Notes: generated by a model not told the origin, from the letters alone. A stretch of 64,000 nt of DNA from Lineus longissimus (GCF_910592395.1 NC_088314.1:1736001-1800000); one strand, 5' to 3'. Counted from the stretch's first letter, positions 11,657-25,578 are shown. Translations and numbers: made by a program.

Positions 11657-14600
11657 ATGGCTCAATTTGGCAAAAATGTGGTTGCGTACAGCGCATCACG
11701 TACACTGAAGATAATAGGCACGGAAAACTATGAGAATTACACGGTAACTTACTTTAGGGAGCTTATATTTCATCTTCAAAAACATGATCATGAACTGTCA
11801 ATCATTCATCATGCATTCATTCATTGGTGGGGGGGGCTTTTCGAAAGTATTATTTCGACAATAAAGGCACCACGGCAGGGCCCAAACATCAAGTTTGACA
11901 TATGTCATCATGATCATGTTCCAACCCTTCAGCTTTGCCTTTGGGCTTTTTGCCGTGTGACTGACTCACTCCTGTCGCTGTTAGGCCTACAATAGGCCCT
12001 TCGCCACCTACCTAGGGTGGGACCAACTAACCATCTAAAGTTACAATAGATCTTCACAGTAAAAGAGGACAGACAATGGCTCGCGAGGCATTTTCTGGTG
12101 CCATTGACCGTGAAGATCTATTGTAAAGATGTTTTGTTGGTCCGACCCTAGGACCTAGTGGTACTGGTGAATCTGGAAAATGTCCTATTGGTATTATGGT
12201 TAATGCAATTTGCATGTTGTGATGTTGCATTGCATAACCACTTTTTTATATTAGGCCTGTTTGGTTTTAAATATATATATTGTAGTATCGCCGCTAGTTT
12301 GAAGTGATTAAGTATTGGTACCTTTTCTGGCTATTTGTAACCTCGTCAATTCTTTCCACTTCAGCTCTATGTTATTGAAGTGTCAATTGGTTGCTTTAAC
12401 TGGAGGGTCAAACACAGATACAGTGAATTCTTCGACATGCATGAAAAGGTGAGTTCAACCTGGGAAGACAAGAGAATGTCAAGTTTTAAAGGAGCAGTGC
12501 ATTTAAAAGTGGCATTTCCGTTGACTAATGTGACCAAGACATGTTTTACATGCTATTTTCTTTTTCTTTTCAGCTTGTATCTGATTACAAGATTGACAAA
12601 AGCATTTTCCCTCCAAAGAAGATATTTGGCAAAATGTCCGAAGCATTTATTAAGAAACGGCAAACTGACTTAGAAATCTACCTTCAGACAACTCTCCACC
12701 ACCTTAACTTTGTTGTTCCTCCAGTTCTCGCGAACTTCTTAGATTTCCACAAATATGTAAGTACTCTTCCTCCCTAGACTCGAAAGCTTATTGGATGGTG
12801 TCGCCAAAATAATGCCTATTTCAATAAAGTTACACAAAACCTGCCCTAGCACCTATGTACATGGGTACATTGTTGATCTGAAGGGCATCTGCATGAAGCC
12901 GAGTGATTTTCCGTCATTTCTCAACTCCCTCTGTTATCTTGAGATGACACAGCTTTCACCCTCTAGGGCTGCCAATTTACATCAAAATTGGAGTGTTTAA
13001 AAAGTGTTAACCAATTCTGTTTTCTAGGAAATTCATGGGATTACAGAAACTTTGGCAGAGATCTTATACACAAAAGGTAAGCTAGCCATCATCAAAGTGT
13101 TTCACATCACCACTGTCCTTGGTCTGTTGCAGTGGACACAAGAACGAAGAAAGTCTTAACAACCACATTAACAGACCTCTTGCCATTTCAACAAGTCGGT
13201 GGGAAGACTCACTGTGTATGCAGGACAGTTTGATATGTGTTCAGTTCAAGACAAAAGATTGTGTAACTTTATTTTTCAGGTGAAATCCTTTTGAATTCCA
13301 AGGAGATGTTTACCTTACAGACACTGCAGTTGCATGCAGTGAATGAGCGTCTCAAGTTAGCAGAGCCCACATGTGGTAAGGACCCCCCATTTCTCTATCT
13401 TGTAGACATTGAGCTTATGTGGCTAGTAGGTTATTCACAGCTTACTGTATTTCGATTGCTTCGTTATCTGGTTGTTTAGATTTCATAGTTCTTTTAATTT
13501 AGTTTTTGACTGTCTTGCACATGCTCTTGCTTTGGTAGTGTGAAGTATCTTGCCTCTCTTGATTTCTGTTGAGATTTTATTCTCGAGGCATCTTCTGATC
13601 ATGTGTTTACCGTATGTACGGTCAAATGTCAATCTTTTTTCATCAATTTTGTACAGAACCGCTCAGGTCAAATGTGCATGATGTTTTCAGAAAAATTGAC
13701 TCGACTAGTCTTTGTTTATATCACATTGTAGTGTACGACTGTTCTAGTATCCTTCCTTGTTATCATGTGACAAACAATCATCATGAGACATGATCTTACT
13801 GATAATGGATGAGTGGGTTTTCACCTCATGTCTGACCTATTTTGTTTTTATCATTTTGATTATCATTTACTTTCGATATTTCATGACCTTTCATCTCTTT
13901 ATATTTCTGGTGTCTTTCATTCAGGTGAAGACCAGGGTATCAATGGTTTGTTTGTGTTGCCTAACTCCTCTCTCATTATAGAAAGATAAAACCGTATTAA
14001 AACCTGTCTTCAATTGATCTCACTCTCAGTCTCTGCTATACGTGTAATAGGTCTTGTCTGGCCTGTTAGTGTTGGCTTGAACTTCATTTGCTTACCATTT
14101 TGTGATTGTGCAGTGTGATGACATCACATCAAGACGAGAATGTCTTTTTACTATTCTATTCCATTTACTCCCTGCACTCTGCAACTTTTCTCTCCAAATC
14201 ATATGATTACCTTTCTTGCCAACACATGATACACTGATTGTATTCTCCAGTAGGCTGCATGTAGTCATCCTTTAGTTTAGAGAGGTCATTGACGACTAGA
14301 AAATCTTATCCCTTCATTTCCATGTTAGACATGTCTCAGTGAGGAGAGTGGCTGTGCTCTCTTCTGAATTTAGACAACTTACAAAGGCATTGAGTGAAAA
14401 AATGTAATGGTACCATCAGAATATTAAAGAGCTTGGAGAACGCATGACATAGTGCTATTTTGAAAGTATTGAGTTGCTGACAAGAGCAGATAGACCATCT
14501 TTCATAAGAATCGTGCATTTTCAAGCAGTATGTACTCACCAAGAGCTTTTTAAGCATGTTCCTATGGATGTTGATTGCTGGCAGAACCGTTCGTTTTCCT

Positions 14601-17600
14601 GTGAAATGATTCAGTCTCTGTCTTTTGTGGAAGTAGTAAGGCTCTACAAAGTCTTTTTACTGTGGCATAAGTTTTTCCCTTGGTAGAAATCACAGGTACT
14701 TTCATTGATTATTTGTTTATTTTTCAGAATCTGGTGATAAAAGGAAAGACCTTGGTCATGTGTTAGATTTCATCACGAGGGTAAAAGCTTTAAGGGTAAG
14801 TGGGACCCCTAACAACAAACAGTCAAACTTGATACTCCCATTGAGGAGTTTTATAACCCAGTGGATAACACTCTGGTAGAAACTGCAATGATAGGCGTCT
14901 ATTGAGAAAGAAGAATACTTCATTCATTGTTTGTTTTCAGTTGTTGAATTGTTTTCTGGCTATGAAATCCGATTGCATACTGATGTGTTGTTTTTTTACA
15001 GATCTTTGGCTCACGAGACCCTGTTGGTACGAGTAACATTGACATGAATCAACTAAAGTTTGATCTGACAATATTTAGAGGCTTGGAAAAGGTGGAGGTG
15101 AGTATTGTTTTGAACCAGAATTGATGTCACCCAAATTATTTCATCTCTTTAAAAGAAGTCTACCAAAAAGCAGGACCTTGTAGTAAGTTGTGCTGATGTC
15201 ACTCTAGTATGAACATTTTTCACAATTCTCATATGCTTGCATTTCTTTCTGCAGATTGTCAACTGTAATACGTCCGTGATTGCCGGTGTGGAAATCTTAA
15301 AAAGAACTGTCAAAAGGTTAAAAGTTCATCATTCGTTGAAGGAAATCAAGGACATCCTACTCCAAGACATTGCCTGTATTCCAATAGAAAAACAAGGTTA
15401 CCTCGTGCCTGCCTGGACGTGTCTCAGGGTGGCAGACTTCAGTCATAATGAGATTACAGCGATTGATGAATCCGTGGTGAGCATGTCATATCAACATATC
15501 AACATATCTGAACTTGAGACTGTAACAATAGAACTTATCAAGAACTTTGTACTGGCTGATGTCTAACTTGTTACACTTCATAGATGTCAGTGGACAGGGT
15601 TCTATATAACTTTTTGTTCCAAGGGGGAATAGGCTCTCTGAGGGGGGACAGTTGCTGATGTATATCATGTTTCTCCTTAATATTGAAACACTTTGCTATA
15701 ACATGGCAGTGTTTTCCTTTCTTCAGAAACTCATGCCCAAGGTTGAGATGCTATCGTTGAGCCATAACCAGCTGTCCCAGATCCAGCACCTGTCACATCT
15801 GAGTGCGTTGACCTGCCTCGACCTCTCACACAACAAAGTCAAATACCTCGATGCCTTACACACCAAGATTGGAAACCTAAAGATGCTCAATCTGTCTGGA
15901 AATCATATAATATCTTTACAGGGTAAGTTAGACATAAAAAAATTGGTTGATGCCTGACTGCACCATTGCATTGTCTGTCTATCAGTGCCATGGCACCAGT
16001 TCGCTGTTAGCGTAAAAGTAACAGTGATTCACTAACCAAGTAGGAGTGAGTGATTACAATTCCATTTGGCTCGGAATTTCTATTTCAATATGTATTGACT
16101 TTTCAGTTCTTTCCAAGCTGTATTCTTTAGAAGTTCTGGACCTGAGCAGTAATGATGTTAGCCAGGTGTCAGAGATCCAGCACATCTGTCGGCTACCGTG
16201 CTTGGAACATCTGACACTCACAGGCAACCCGGTCACAGCTGTGTGTGATTATAGAACCAAGGTGTTTGAATTGTTTGGGGAGAGAGCTGCTGAGGTGAGT
16301 ATGGTTTCTCTAGGAGATGAGAATCCTCCGGATTTCCGGATTTTGTATGCTTTAAATTGACTTTTTGCTGTGAGGAAACAGTTAAATTCCAATCGACTGT
16401 CTGAGTACGGAGTTGTTATGAAGTCTGAGCGGTGTCTATAAGTTAGTGATCATCATTATTTCCTTTCCACGTGCAGTTATGCCTTGATAAACTTCGTCCT
16501 AGTCAGAAGGAGCTGGATACAGTTGCCATTTTACAAGCTATACAGAAGGCGAGGGAGGGCAGAGAGAAAGCCAAGAAACACTCAAAAAAGGTGAGCTTAG
16601 AGAGGCATTGTTATCTATTACAGATTCGGTATCGTCACATGATGTGACTTTGACCAATCCGGTAACTTTGAACACACTTCATCACTACTGACATGACAGG
16701 TCATCAAGATACTCTTCTGAAAAATAGTTACAAAATATTCCCTTGGGATTCCATGTGAAATGTTGCAACACTTAAGTTCTCTATTACAGTTGCTATAAAA
16801 GTTGGTCAGTAACAGTACTTTATGTTGTCCTTGGCCTGTGAAGAGGCCGTCTCACAGCTTCTCTCTTGATGAACAAACTCCCTCAAATATCTGCACTACC
16901 TTGGAGCATCTTAATCTTGTTGCTAACCAGCCCTCCACTCTTTCCTTCCAGCATGTGCATGAGGTGCCTATCACAGATGCCAGTATCACAAGTGAGGAAG
17001 GTGCTAGTTCAGGACCTGAACCAGGTAATCATGTATGTATGAGTGACAGCCAGCAGTTTTTATCATTCATTTGCTCTTCTGTCTTACCTACCCAGTTAGC
17101 ATATTGCAAACCCTGACTATGTCAAAATCGCCATTCCTTGTCGCTGCACTGTCCGCTGGCAATCTCAGTACTCATCTATACTCCTTATATTTCTTCTACA
17201 CAATGCCTTCCTTCGTGTCCTTTTGCTCTTACCTTTTAAACCATTGTCTATCAAAAGCAATTTATTTGTGTTAGTGTTAAGTAATGGTGTTTGTGTCAAA
17301 CCTATAATCAAATGACTACAATAAAACCCTTCCCAATAGTTAGTGTAGTGGTTGTTATATCCCGTTCTGCCTCTTTTAGTAGTGTTTTACTTTTGGCTGT
17401 CACAGTGTTTCATTTCGGTGGTATCTGGTTTGATATATATTCATCTGCTTACCATATTGCTAAAAAGATGATGTCATCTGAATAGGAAGCTCCTCTAGAT
17501 TTTAAAAAGTGTTTGAGACCAATAACTTAGTCATGTATGTCAAGTTCTTACAGGTATATCAAATGGTAAAATGTTTATTTTATGGATTGAATTCCTTATC

Positions 17601-20600
17601 CGAATTGCTTCATGCTTTCTTTGCGATCCAAAATCATGGTCACTGAATCTGTTGCTTGAAATAGAAATAGAAATAAGCTATAAAGTACCTTACCTTTTCA
17701 ATTTCTTGTATTTGCATTCTTGAGTTGTGTGTTTCAGTGACCTATGTTGATACAGACAATAGAAGCAGGCAAGATTCCGACCCAAAAGATGAACTATTTC
17801 GCCAACGAGTTGAGTCAATTCGTGCGCAGGGAGGAGAGGCATGGTTGGGTTTGCTGAATGAGATGCAAAACCCTGAGGATGTAAGTCGATGATGGGTTGG
17901 TTGGGAACATTAATAGATTTTGCATCTTGACTTGTTACAGGGTGATGTGAATCATTCTAGTTCAGGAGCGGGGTAAGAGGTCACTTGTTCTCATCATAAT
18001 GCTTTGAAGCCCGGTGGCAGAGTGTAAATGCTGTGTCGCTTCATGCTTTCCACAAATGGCTCAGGTGATAGAAGTTGGACGAATTCCCAGCATGAGAATG
18101 GAATGCCAATTGCTTGAGCAAAGATTACTTGAAAAAGGCCTCAGGTAAGCTGGGCCATATGTTTTAAAACAACTGTAAAAAGATGATTAACCTCCTGCCT
18201 TCTTTGCCTTCAGGGTTCAAGCCTGACTAGTTCCCACCTTTCGACTGCCTCATTCCCACCACTAGATGGCAGGGAGAGCTACACGACACCCTCTTCCTCT
18301 TTCGGAGCCTCTTCAGAGCCACCACTCCTAGAAGAGGACGCACCTGCATGTGAAAGGTGCCTGTCTCTTTAGTTTTTGTCCATACTTGGATAGAGTTCAA
18401 TGTGTCTGTCCGATCATTGCTTGGCCTGTGAAGCCAAACAGCAGATGGTATTGTCATCATTCCTTGTCCTACACAAGGAACAGCTGCACTCGTCAAGTAA
18501 GCCACAACCTGGACACTCTGCAGTTACTATAGAATGGTAGCGCCTCAATCCCTGAACAAACTTTATGATTAGTTGCAAATGAGGTTTAATACCTGTTTGT
18601 CACTTTAGTGATAAGCACATAAGATGAAGATATTTTGAAAAGAAACAGTAGCTAAAATGATTTATTGGCTTATTAAGATTGTTTCGTTTTTTCAGCAAAA
18701 ATGAGGGTGAGACCAACAGCTATGCGACATGTGATGACAGCCAGACAACTGATTTGGAGAACAGTTTCGAGTTCGGCAGCACAGCAGGCGTGCCTATGAA
18801 CATGCCAAGCATCACTGACCCTCACTTCGTCCACCACATGCAGGTGTATATTGGCAGCTTGAACATTCAAACGCACATCCCTGGGATCACGGGATCACCC
18901 CATGACAAACCAGAACAGATCCTTTACATCATGTGGGTTGTCTGCCATCCGTATCACTTGAAGCGTGTCGAGTTCCCAGGCTGCGCGGTCTTAACGAATG
19001 AGATGGTTCATATTTTTGAGTTGGTTGATGCTTTTCAAGACACTTATCCAACCCTGTCACATTATTATAGCATGGCGGTGAACAATGTACAAGAGACTGT
19101 GACAGGGTACAGGAATATGTATGTCCGCTTAGAAGAAGCGTTCATGGTCGCGCAAGGTACCTTTACTCTCATTCCACAGAACTCTAGCAAAACACAACAG
19201 TTTACGTCATCATTGCGCGACGCCTGTAAAATTAACGAAGAGGATTTTCTGATCACAGTACCGTATCATGAGAATGCCGTGCAGAAACTTGTTCAGACTC
19301 TACAAGAGCATGAGAAGCCTGGCCTCACTGAGGACGATATTGTTCATTACTCGTACGTGCAGATACCAGATTCCGATCGAAATGGCACGAAGAATTCTGC
19401 ATTCGCTGCCGCACTGACCAAACACAACTTGTATCTAGTCAGGGAAGATGTCGTTCATTTCCCGAATCCGACATTTGAAGTTGATCATGAGGTAGGAACA
19501 ACACAATATGGTGTCTTACAAGTGCATTCCCTCCAACACACTGTTAAGGATGTGCAGTTCTGTAATGACATCAATAAGTTGGAATGGACGTCCCAGTCTC
19601 CTGGAACTGACCGGACATCTCCTGTCAAGCAGGGCAGTGCTTATGGTTTGACTTTGTTGTTCGAGAGTGCTTCACGAGAGCAGAAGGATGGTGGAGAGAG
19701 TGATTCGAATTCCACTAAGAGGGGGCGCTTTCAGTGTATTTTCCCGACACCTGAGCACCGTGACTTGTTCCTGTGTCAGCTGATGCAGCTGCGACGTGAG
19801 ATTGCACCACAAGTTGCTGAATCTGACTTGGAGACCAGTATCCATGACCGAGATATCGATGGACAGAGTTTGAACACGGAGGAGAAGAGTGAGTTTGACG
19901 TGTGTGAGATTGGTGAGGACTGTTGTGTGACGATTAAGGTGCCTGAGGACGAGCAGGAGCCATCATGTAGTGGTGTCAGCCCAAATGTGGGGAGAATGAA
20001 ACTGAAACTCTGCCTGGATGGAAAGGCAGGCCCAAGAGAAATGACTGTGACTGAATATAATAAGCTAGAAAACTGGTATGGGCTTGGCAAGGGTGCCACC
20101 TCCCTTCAGGAGCATCTGGCGTCTAGTCCTTGTGTCTACCCAAGTGCTGAACTTTTAAAAACTTTGACCAGTATTAATGCAAACATTGAGTTGTTGTCAC
20201 CGATGTCACCCCAGCTTAAAATAATCGGCAATATGACCGGCGAGGAAGTCTTTAACTATTTCCACAACCAGGTGGCTCAGATTGGCATCGAACAGGAGGA
20301 GTTGAAGTGTATCACATGGTGCCCTGTGATACCGTATGTCCTACCACAGATGGAGATTCTGACGTGTGTTATGTTGAGCAGCCGGGCTGTCTACCTCATC
20401 TCCGACCGATGTTTGCCCCCTGCTCCAAGTACAAGCAGCGGGACCCCGTGGAAAACACATCTCCGCCACCAGTCCGACTCATTGTTGTCACATAGTATGT
20501 TCAAGCGCTCTGATCTTCACCACAACGCAGCCTCTGGTATCATCCACAAAACATCCAAGGGAGAGGAATCCCGTTTGCATTGTTACGCTGTCATACCTCT

Positions 20601-21438
20601 GAAAGATCTCAAACAAGTCCATATTGGAATGTTTGACCAGTTTTTTCGCCTTGCTTGCTCTAGCGGTGATATGACATTCACTTGCCTCACCAGGGACTTC
20701 ACTGTAACTGATTCGTTTGTCAAGTACCTTATGTCTGCGTTAACCAGACTCAATGCTGCATCATCCCCTGATCTATCCAGCAGCGATTCCGAACAAGACT
20801 TTTATAAAATGTACTCGCAGTCTGAGCCGACGGCTGTCTCTGGTTTTAAGCAAAGAAACCGAGTCAAGTTTGTGTATGCAAGTGACGATGCGATCACAGA
20901 CCTCTGTTACTTAATCCAGGAAAAACAGGGTGTTACTGATGAGAAGAAGGTTTCACACACGACCATGGATATTCTACACTATCTTCTTGTCTTTGAGATC
21001 ATTGCACCAGAGACAGTGGAAAATTACAAAAATCCAGTCCCGCGTACATTGATTCTAACCAATCAACACTTGTGCCTCGTTTCCGAGGACTATATCAACT
21101 ACCCACTCCTGGACTTTGTCCGATTTCCGCCAGGGAAGCCCAATCATGAATTCTTGGATGTAAGGCGCCCAGAATACCTAAAGCGGGTTGTCGTGAGTGA
21201 TTTCACATCCAATGACATCTCGCTCATGTTTTCTGATCATAGTGAAGATATTGTTGTGGATACAAGTGTCGAGCATTTCAGTTCTGGTCCAGATATTGGT
21301 CGGACGTCCCCTGGCGAGATCAGGTGGACAATCCTGATCCAGAATATCCGTGATAAGGATCGGTTGCTGAAGTTGCTCAGTAAGCATTGGAGTGATATTC
21401 ATGAAGGGCGGGAGCTCTCCATTCAAGTTAATGCGTGA
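11657..21438 (+). CDS. NISCH: Nischarin (PX-LRR protein)
   Basis: Fifteen exons in phase: 11657-11743, 12365-12448, 12574-12756, 13028-13076, 13280-13375, 14728-14795, 15002-15097, 15255-15476, 15727-15922, 16107-16294, 16477-16590, 16952-17024, 17738-17880, 18214-18356, 18696-21438; about 1494 residues, close to the vertebrate length. The N-terminal PX domain has KHRYSEFFDMHEK and FPPKKIFGK. Leucine-rich repeats span about residues 280-420 (LTCLDLSHNKVKYLDALH, YSLEVLDLSSNDV). A Lys-rich, coiled-coil-like LQAIQKAREGREKAKKHSKK and a Ser-rich linker follow. The last exon carries the long conserved C-terminal region (TRDFTVTDSFVKYLMSAL). Known for the family: nischarin binds phosphoinositides on endosomes through PX and interacts with integrin alpha5, Rac and PAK to restrain migration. 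ATG 11657 gives an in-phase first exon. The largest intron is 1.35 kb. Confidence 0.93.
12011..12152. mobile_element. Fold-back MITE in nischarin intron 1
   Basis: Long imperfect terminal inverted repeats: left CCTAGGGTGGGACCAAC then ACAATAGATCTTCAC; right, on the complement, CCTAGGGTCGGACCAAC then ACAATAGATCTTCAC. The flanks share ACCTA (12006-12010, 12153-12157), a possible 5-bp target duplication. There is no coding capacity, and the superfamily is unknown. Confidence 0.7.
18065..18144 (+). CDS. NISCH: Candidate alternative (mutually exclusive) nischarin exon
   Basis: An 80-nt open stretch is bordered by ctcag on the left and gtaagc on the right. It starts in phase 0 after the exon ending 17880 and ends in phase 2, the same phases as the 143-nt exon 18214-18356. 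It would encode 26 residues, VIEVGRIPSMRM followed by a charged helix-like ECQLLEQRLLEK. Joining it straight to 18696 keeps frame. Joining it to 18214 gives an immediate TGA. No transcript evidence; it could be a chance open stretch. Confidence 0.4.
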
Positions 21439-22339
21439 CTAGGTAAAAAGGTTCAAGCTGTTTGGTGATCATGTTAGAATGAATGATAGTGAAATCATGG
21501 TCACTCTGTGCCTGGACTTAAGTATGAACAAAGGAACTTGAATATTACAGATCTTTCTCCACACTACCAGGTTTCTTTATTTACAAGATGTTGTTTAAGT
21601 TGCATTAGATCTGGTTGTGCAGAGACTGAACTGTGAATGTGTAAACTGTTAACCGAAATCGATCATGAGCTGTGTCACAACAAACCTCCAAAATGGTCTT
21701 CATCACTGTACATCGTATGAAGTATGTTTGCATGAATGTATCACTGCATGTTTGTACATTTATCTGCACTAAAACCTCTCCATTAAAGACAAATACTGTC
21801 CTTAGTGGAGAGATGTCCTGATTATAGAGGTCGAAATGAATGGAAACAACCAATTTGGGACCAAATCTAGTGTCCTTAATAGAGAGGGTGCCCTTATATA
21901 GAAAGTTGTCCAATAAGGGAGGTGCTTCTGTACTTGGATTCAACAAATACTATACTATTCAAATCTGTATTATTACAAATTTTCACATGGGTTTTGGCCA
22001 AGGGCTCTTATCAAAAAGTATACATGTTATAATTAAAGTGTGTTTCATGAAAGGCACATTGACATTTCTGCCCTTCCCTTGTTTGTTCTGAAATTATTGC
22101 ATCCTATTCTAGTTATCTGTGATGTCACCAGGATAGAAACTGAGCTCTTTGACCATAAAGTGTACCACAAGTGGCCTTTCTCATCATCCCTTGTCGAGCT
22201 CAGTGTCCTTATGTGTGAATGGACAATGATCATGTGATTAAACTGTTTTATTATCATAATCGTCTGTGCTATTCGGTCCTTTAAAGTGCTGGTTATGGCA
22301 GTTTAGCCCAAAAGAGGTTTCCTAGCATCAACATTCAGT
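21439..22339 (+). other. Nischarin 3' flank, probable 3' UTR
   Basis: Non-coding DNA after the nischarin stop. It includes a degraded pogo-like MITE (21766-21932) and no other gene signal. Confidence 0.5.
21766..21932. mobile_element. Degraded pogo-like MITE
   Basis: The ends resemble the MITE at 5251-5500 (AAAACCTCTCCATTAAAGAC on the left; TGTCCTTAATAGAGAGG and GGAGGTGCTTCTGTA on the right), but the terminal repeats have diverged and the TA flanks are unclear. Confidence 0.5.
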
Positions 22340-24917
22340 GTACCATGGACAAATCAACAACTTGCAGGCTGCATCGACAGCACAACTGGTCCATGGAAGG
22401 CTCTGTCAACAAACAATCCTCATCAATGGCAAAACCAGTTTGTGCTTTGAGTGCTCCATTAGTATCAACATCCCAAAGACAAAACCAAAACAGGCTGAAT
22501 CGATGACACAACCTGTCCTCGGAATGAGTGCTCCGTAGCATCAACACCCCAGGGACAAGCCGTCAACAGGCTGCATCGACGGCACAAACTGTCCATGGAA
22601 TGAGTGCTCCGTAGCATCAACACCCCAGGGACAAGCCGTCAACAGGCTGCATCGACGGCACAAACTGTCCATGGAATGAGTGCTCCGTAGCATCAACACC
22701 CCAGGGACAAGCCGTCAACAGGCTGCATCGATGGCACATCCTGTCCTTGGAATGAGTGCTCCGTAGCATCAACACCCCAGGGACAAGCCGTCAACAGGCT
22801 GCATCGACGGCACAACCTGTCCATGGAATGAGTGCTCCGTGGCATCAACACCCCAGGGACAAACCGTCAACAGGCTGCATCGACGGCACAACCTGTCCAT
22901 GGAATGAGTTCTCTGTAGCATCAAGTCCTAGGGACAAGCTGTCAACAGGCTGAATCGATGGCACATCCTGTCCATGGAATGAGTGCTCCGTAGCATCAAC
23001 ACCCCAGGGACAAGCCGTCAACAGGCTGCATCGACGGCACAACCTGTCCATGGAATGAGTTTTCTGTAGCATCAAGTCCTAGGGACAAGCTGTCAACAGG
23101 CTGAATCGATGGCACATCCTGTCCATGGAATGAGTGCTCCGTAGCATCAACACCCCAGGGACAAGCCGTCAACAGGTTGAATCGACGACACAACCTGTCC
23201 ATGGAATGAGTGCTCCGTAGCATCAAGTCCTCGGACAAACCGTCAACAGGCTGCATCGATGACACAACCTGCCCATGGAATGAGTGCTCCGTAGCATCAA
23301 GTCCAGGGACAAACCGTCAACAGGCTGCATTGATGACACAACCTGTCCATGGAATGAGTGCTCCGTAGCATCAAGTCCTCGGACAAGCCGTCAACAGGCT
23401 GCATCGATGACACAACCTGTCCATGGAATGAGTGCTCCGTAGCATCAAGTCCAGGGACAAACCGTCAACAGGCTGCATTGATGACACAACCTGTCCATGG
23501 AATGAGTGCTCCGTAGCATCAAGTCCTCGGACAAACCGTCAACAGGCTGCATCGACGGCACAACCTGTCCATGGAATGAGTGCTCCGTAGCATCAACACC
23601 CCAGGGACAAGCCGTCAACAGGCTGCATTGATGACACAACCTGTCCATGGAATGAGTGCTCCGTAGCATCAAGTCCTAGGGACGAACCGTCAACAGGCTG
23701 CATCGATGGCACAACCTGTCCATGGAATGAGTGCTCCGTTGCATCAAGTCCTAGGGACGAACCGTCAACAGGCTGCATCGATGGCACAACCTGTCCATGG
23801 AATGAGTGCTCCGTGGCATCAAGTCCTAGGGACAAACTGTCAACAGCCTGCATTGATGGCACAACCTGTCCATGGAATGAGTGCTCCGTAGCATCAAGTC
23901 CTAGGGACAAACCGTCTATAGGCTGCATTGATGACACAACCTGTCCATGGAATGAGTGCTCCGTAGCATCAAGTCCTAGGGACAAACTGTCAACGGGCTG
24001 CATCGATGGCACAACCTGTCCATGGAATGAGTGCTCCGTAGCATCAAGTCCTAGGGACAAACTGTCAACGGGCTGCATCGATGGCACAACCTGTCCATGG
24101 AATGAGTGCTCCGTAGCATCAAGTCCAGGGACAAACCGTCAACGGGCTGCATCGACGGCACAACCTGTCCATGGAATGAGTGCTCCGTAGCATCAAGTCC
24201 AGGGACAAACCGTCAACAGGCTGCATCGACGGCACAACCTGTCCATGGAATGAGTGCACCGTAGCATCAAGTCTAGGGACAAGCCCTCAACACGCTGCAT
24301 CGATGACACAACCTGTCCATGGAATGAGTGCTCCGTAGCATCAAGTCTAGGAACAAACCGTCAACAGGCTGCATCGATGACACAACCTGTCCATGGAATG
24401 AGTGCTCCGTGGCATCAACACCCCAGGGACAAGCCGTCAACAGGCTGCATCGATGACACAACCTGTCCATGGAATGAATGCTCCATATCATCAAGTCCAG
24501 GGACAAACTGTCAACAGGCTGCATCGACGGCACAACCTGTCCATGGAATGAATGCTCCATATCATCAAGTCCAGGGACAAACTGTCAACAGGCTGCATCG
24601 ACGGCACAACCTGTCCATGGAATGAGTGCTCCGTAGCATCAATGTCCTAGGGACAAACTGTCAACAGCCTGCATTGACGGCACAACCTGTCCATGGAATG
24701 AGTGCTCCGTAGCATCAACGTCCTAGGGACAAGCTGACAACAGCCTGCATCGATGACAGAACCTGTCCATGGAACGAATGCTCCGTTGCATCAACGTCCT
24801 AGGCACAAACCGTCAACAGGCTGCATCGATGACACAACCTGTCCATGGAACGAATGCTCCATCGCATCAACGTCCTAGGGACAAGCTGATAATAGCCTGC
24901 ATTGATGGCACAGCCTG
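22340..24917 (+). repeat. Minisatellite, 74-76 bp unit, about 34 copies
   Basis: The unit core is CGTCAACAGGCTGCATCGA, then ACAACCTGTCCATGGAATGA and GTGCTCCGTAGCATCAA. Unit length depends on the junction: ACACCCCAGGG gives 76 bp, AGTCCTAGGG gives 75, AGTCCAGGG or AGTCCTCGG gives 74. The 76-bp type dominates the left end and the 75-bp type the centre. The outermost units (22340-22500 and after 24800) are degenerate, as expected for an array that homogenises from within. Runs of 75-bp units keep one frame open on each strand, producing apparent 25-residue protein repeats. Confidence 0.95.
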
Positions 24918-25576
24918 AGGACGGATGATACAGGAGGGATGGACGAGTGCCAGACGGGGAAAGGTAACAGATTGCCATTACAAGATAGTTGTCTGTGTCA
25001 AGAGAGTTGGAGGAACGAGTGGTGCTGCTTGTGATGAGGTACCATCCACCAGGGACAGAGTCACAATCAGGCAGAACTGAAGACATGTTTTATCCCATCA
25101 AATCTATGAACCAATGTACCTGTCCAGTAGTTTTGGTGAGGATGCAATAATATATTAAGAAAAACCAACAGTTTATAAGAATCTACATGTAGTCTTTATT
25201 AAACTATATTCCACATTATATTGTTAGCACGTTAAAAGGAGGAGGCAATGTTCATCTGAAATGCTTGAAACTGAATAGTTTTTCATTTAAGAACCCCAAA
25301 CCCCAAAGGCAAGATTAAGGCCAGCACTTGCATACCTTTGGTACCAATATAGTACCACATAAACTACAATCATGAGATTCAAACATGAACATTCCAATAT
25401 AAATCTAACACAATACAATTATCTGCCTTAAGTATCACTTCTTAAGTAACATTAACAATGTCATATAAAGCTAGGTATAAATTTTCCAAACTTAAATTTT
25501 CCAAATATGCATATGTACATTGTATTGCTTGTAGTCGAACAGAGCTCCATATACAGAAATTATTTTCAAAGCAAAA
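24918..25576. other. Intergenic, no gene seen
   Basis: AT-rich spacer between the minisatellite and a pogo-like element. No domain or paired splice signals were found in its open frames. Confidence 0.5.
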
Positions 25577-25578
25577 TA

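Noticed and set aside
23593-24087. Minus-strand open frame of 164 codons with 25-residue repeats, and similar plus-strand frames
   Set aside because: It exists only where consecutive minisatellite units are 75 bp. Adjacent 74- and 76-bp units break it, and both strands are open equally, so it is a by-product of the repeat.
22340-24917. CRISPR array
   Set aside because: Units are contiguous 74-76 bp repeats without unique spacers, in an animal genome.
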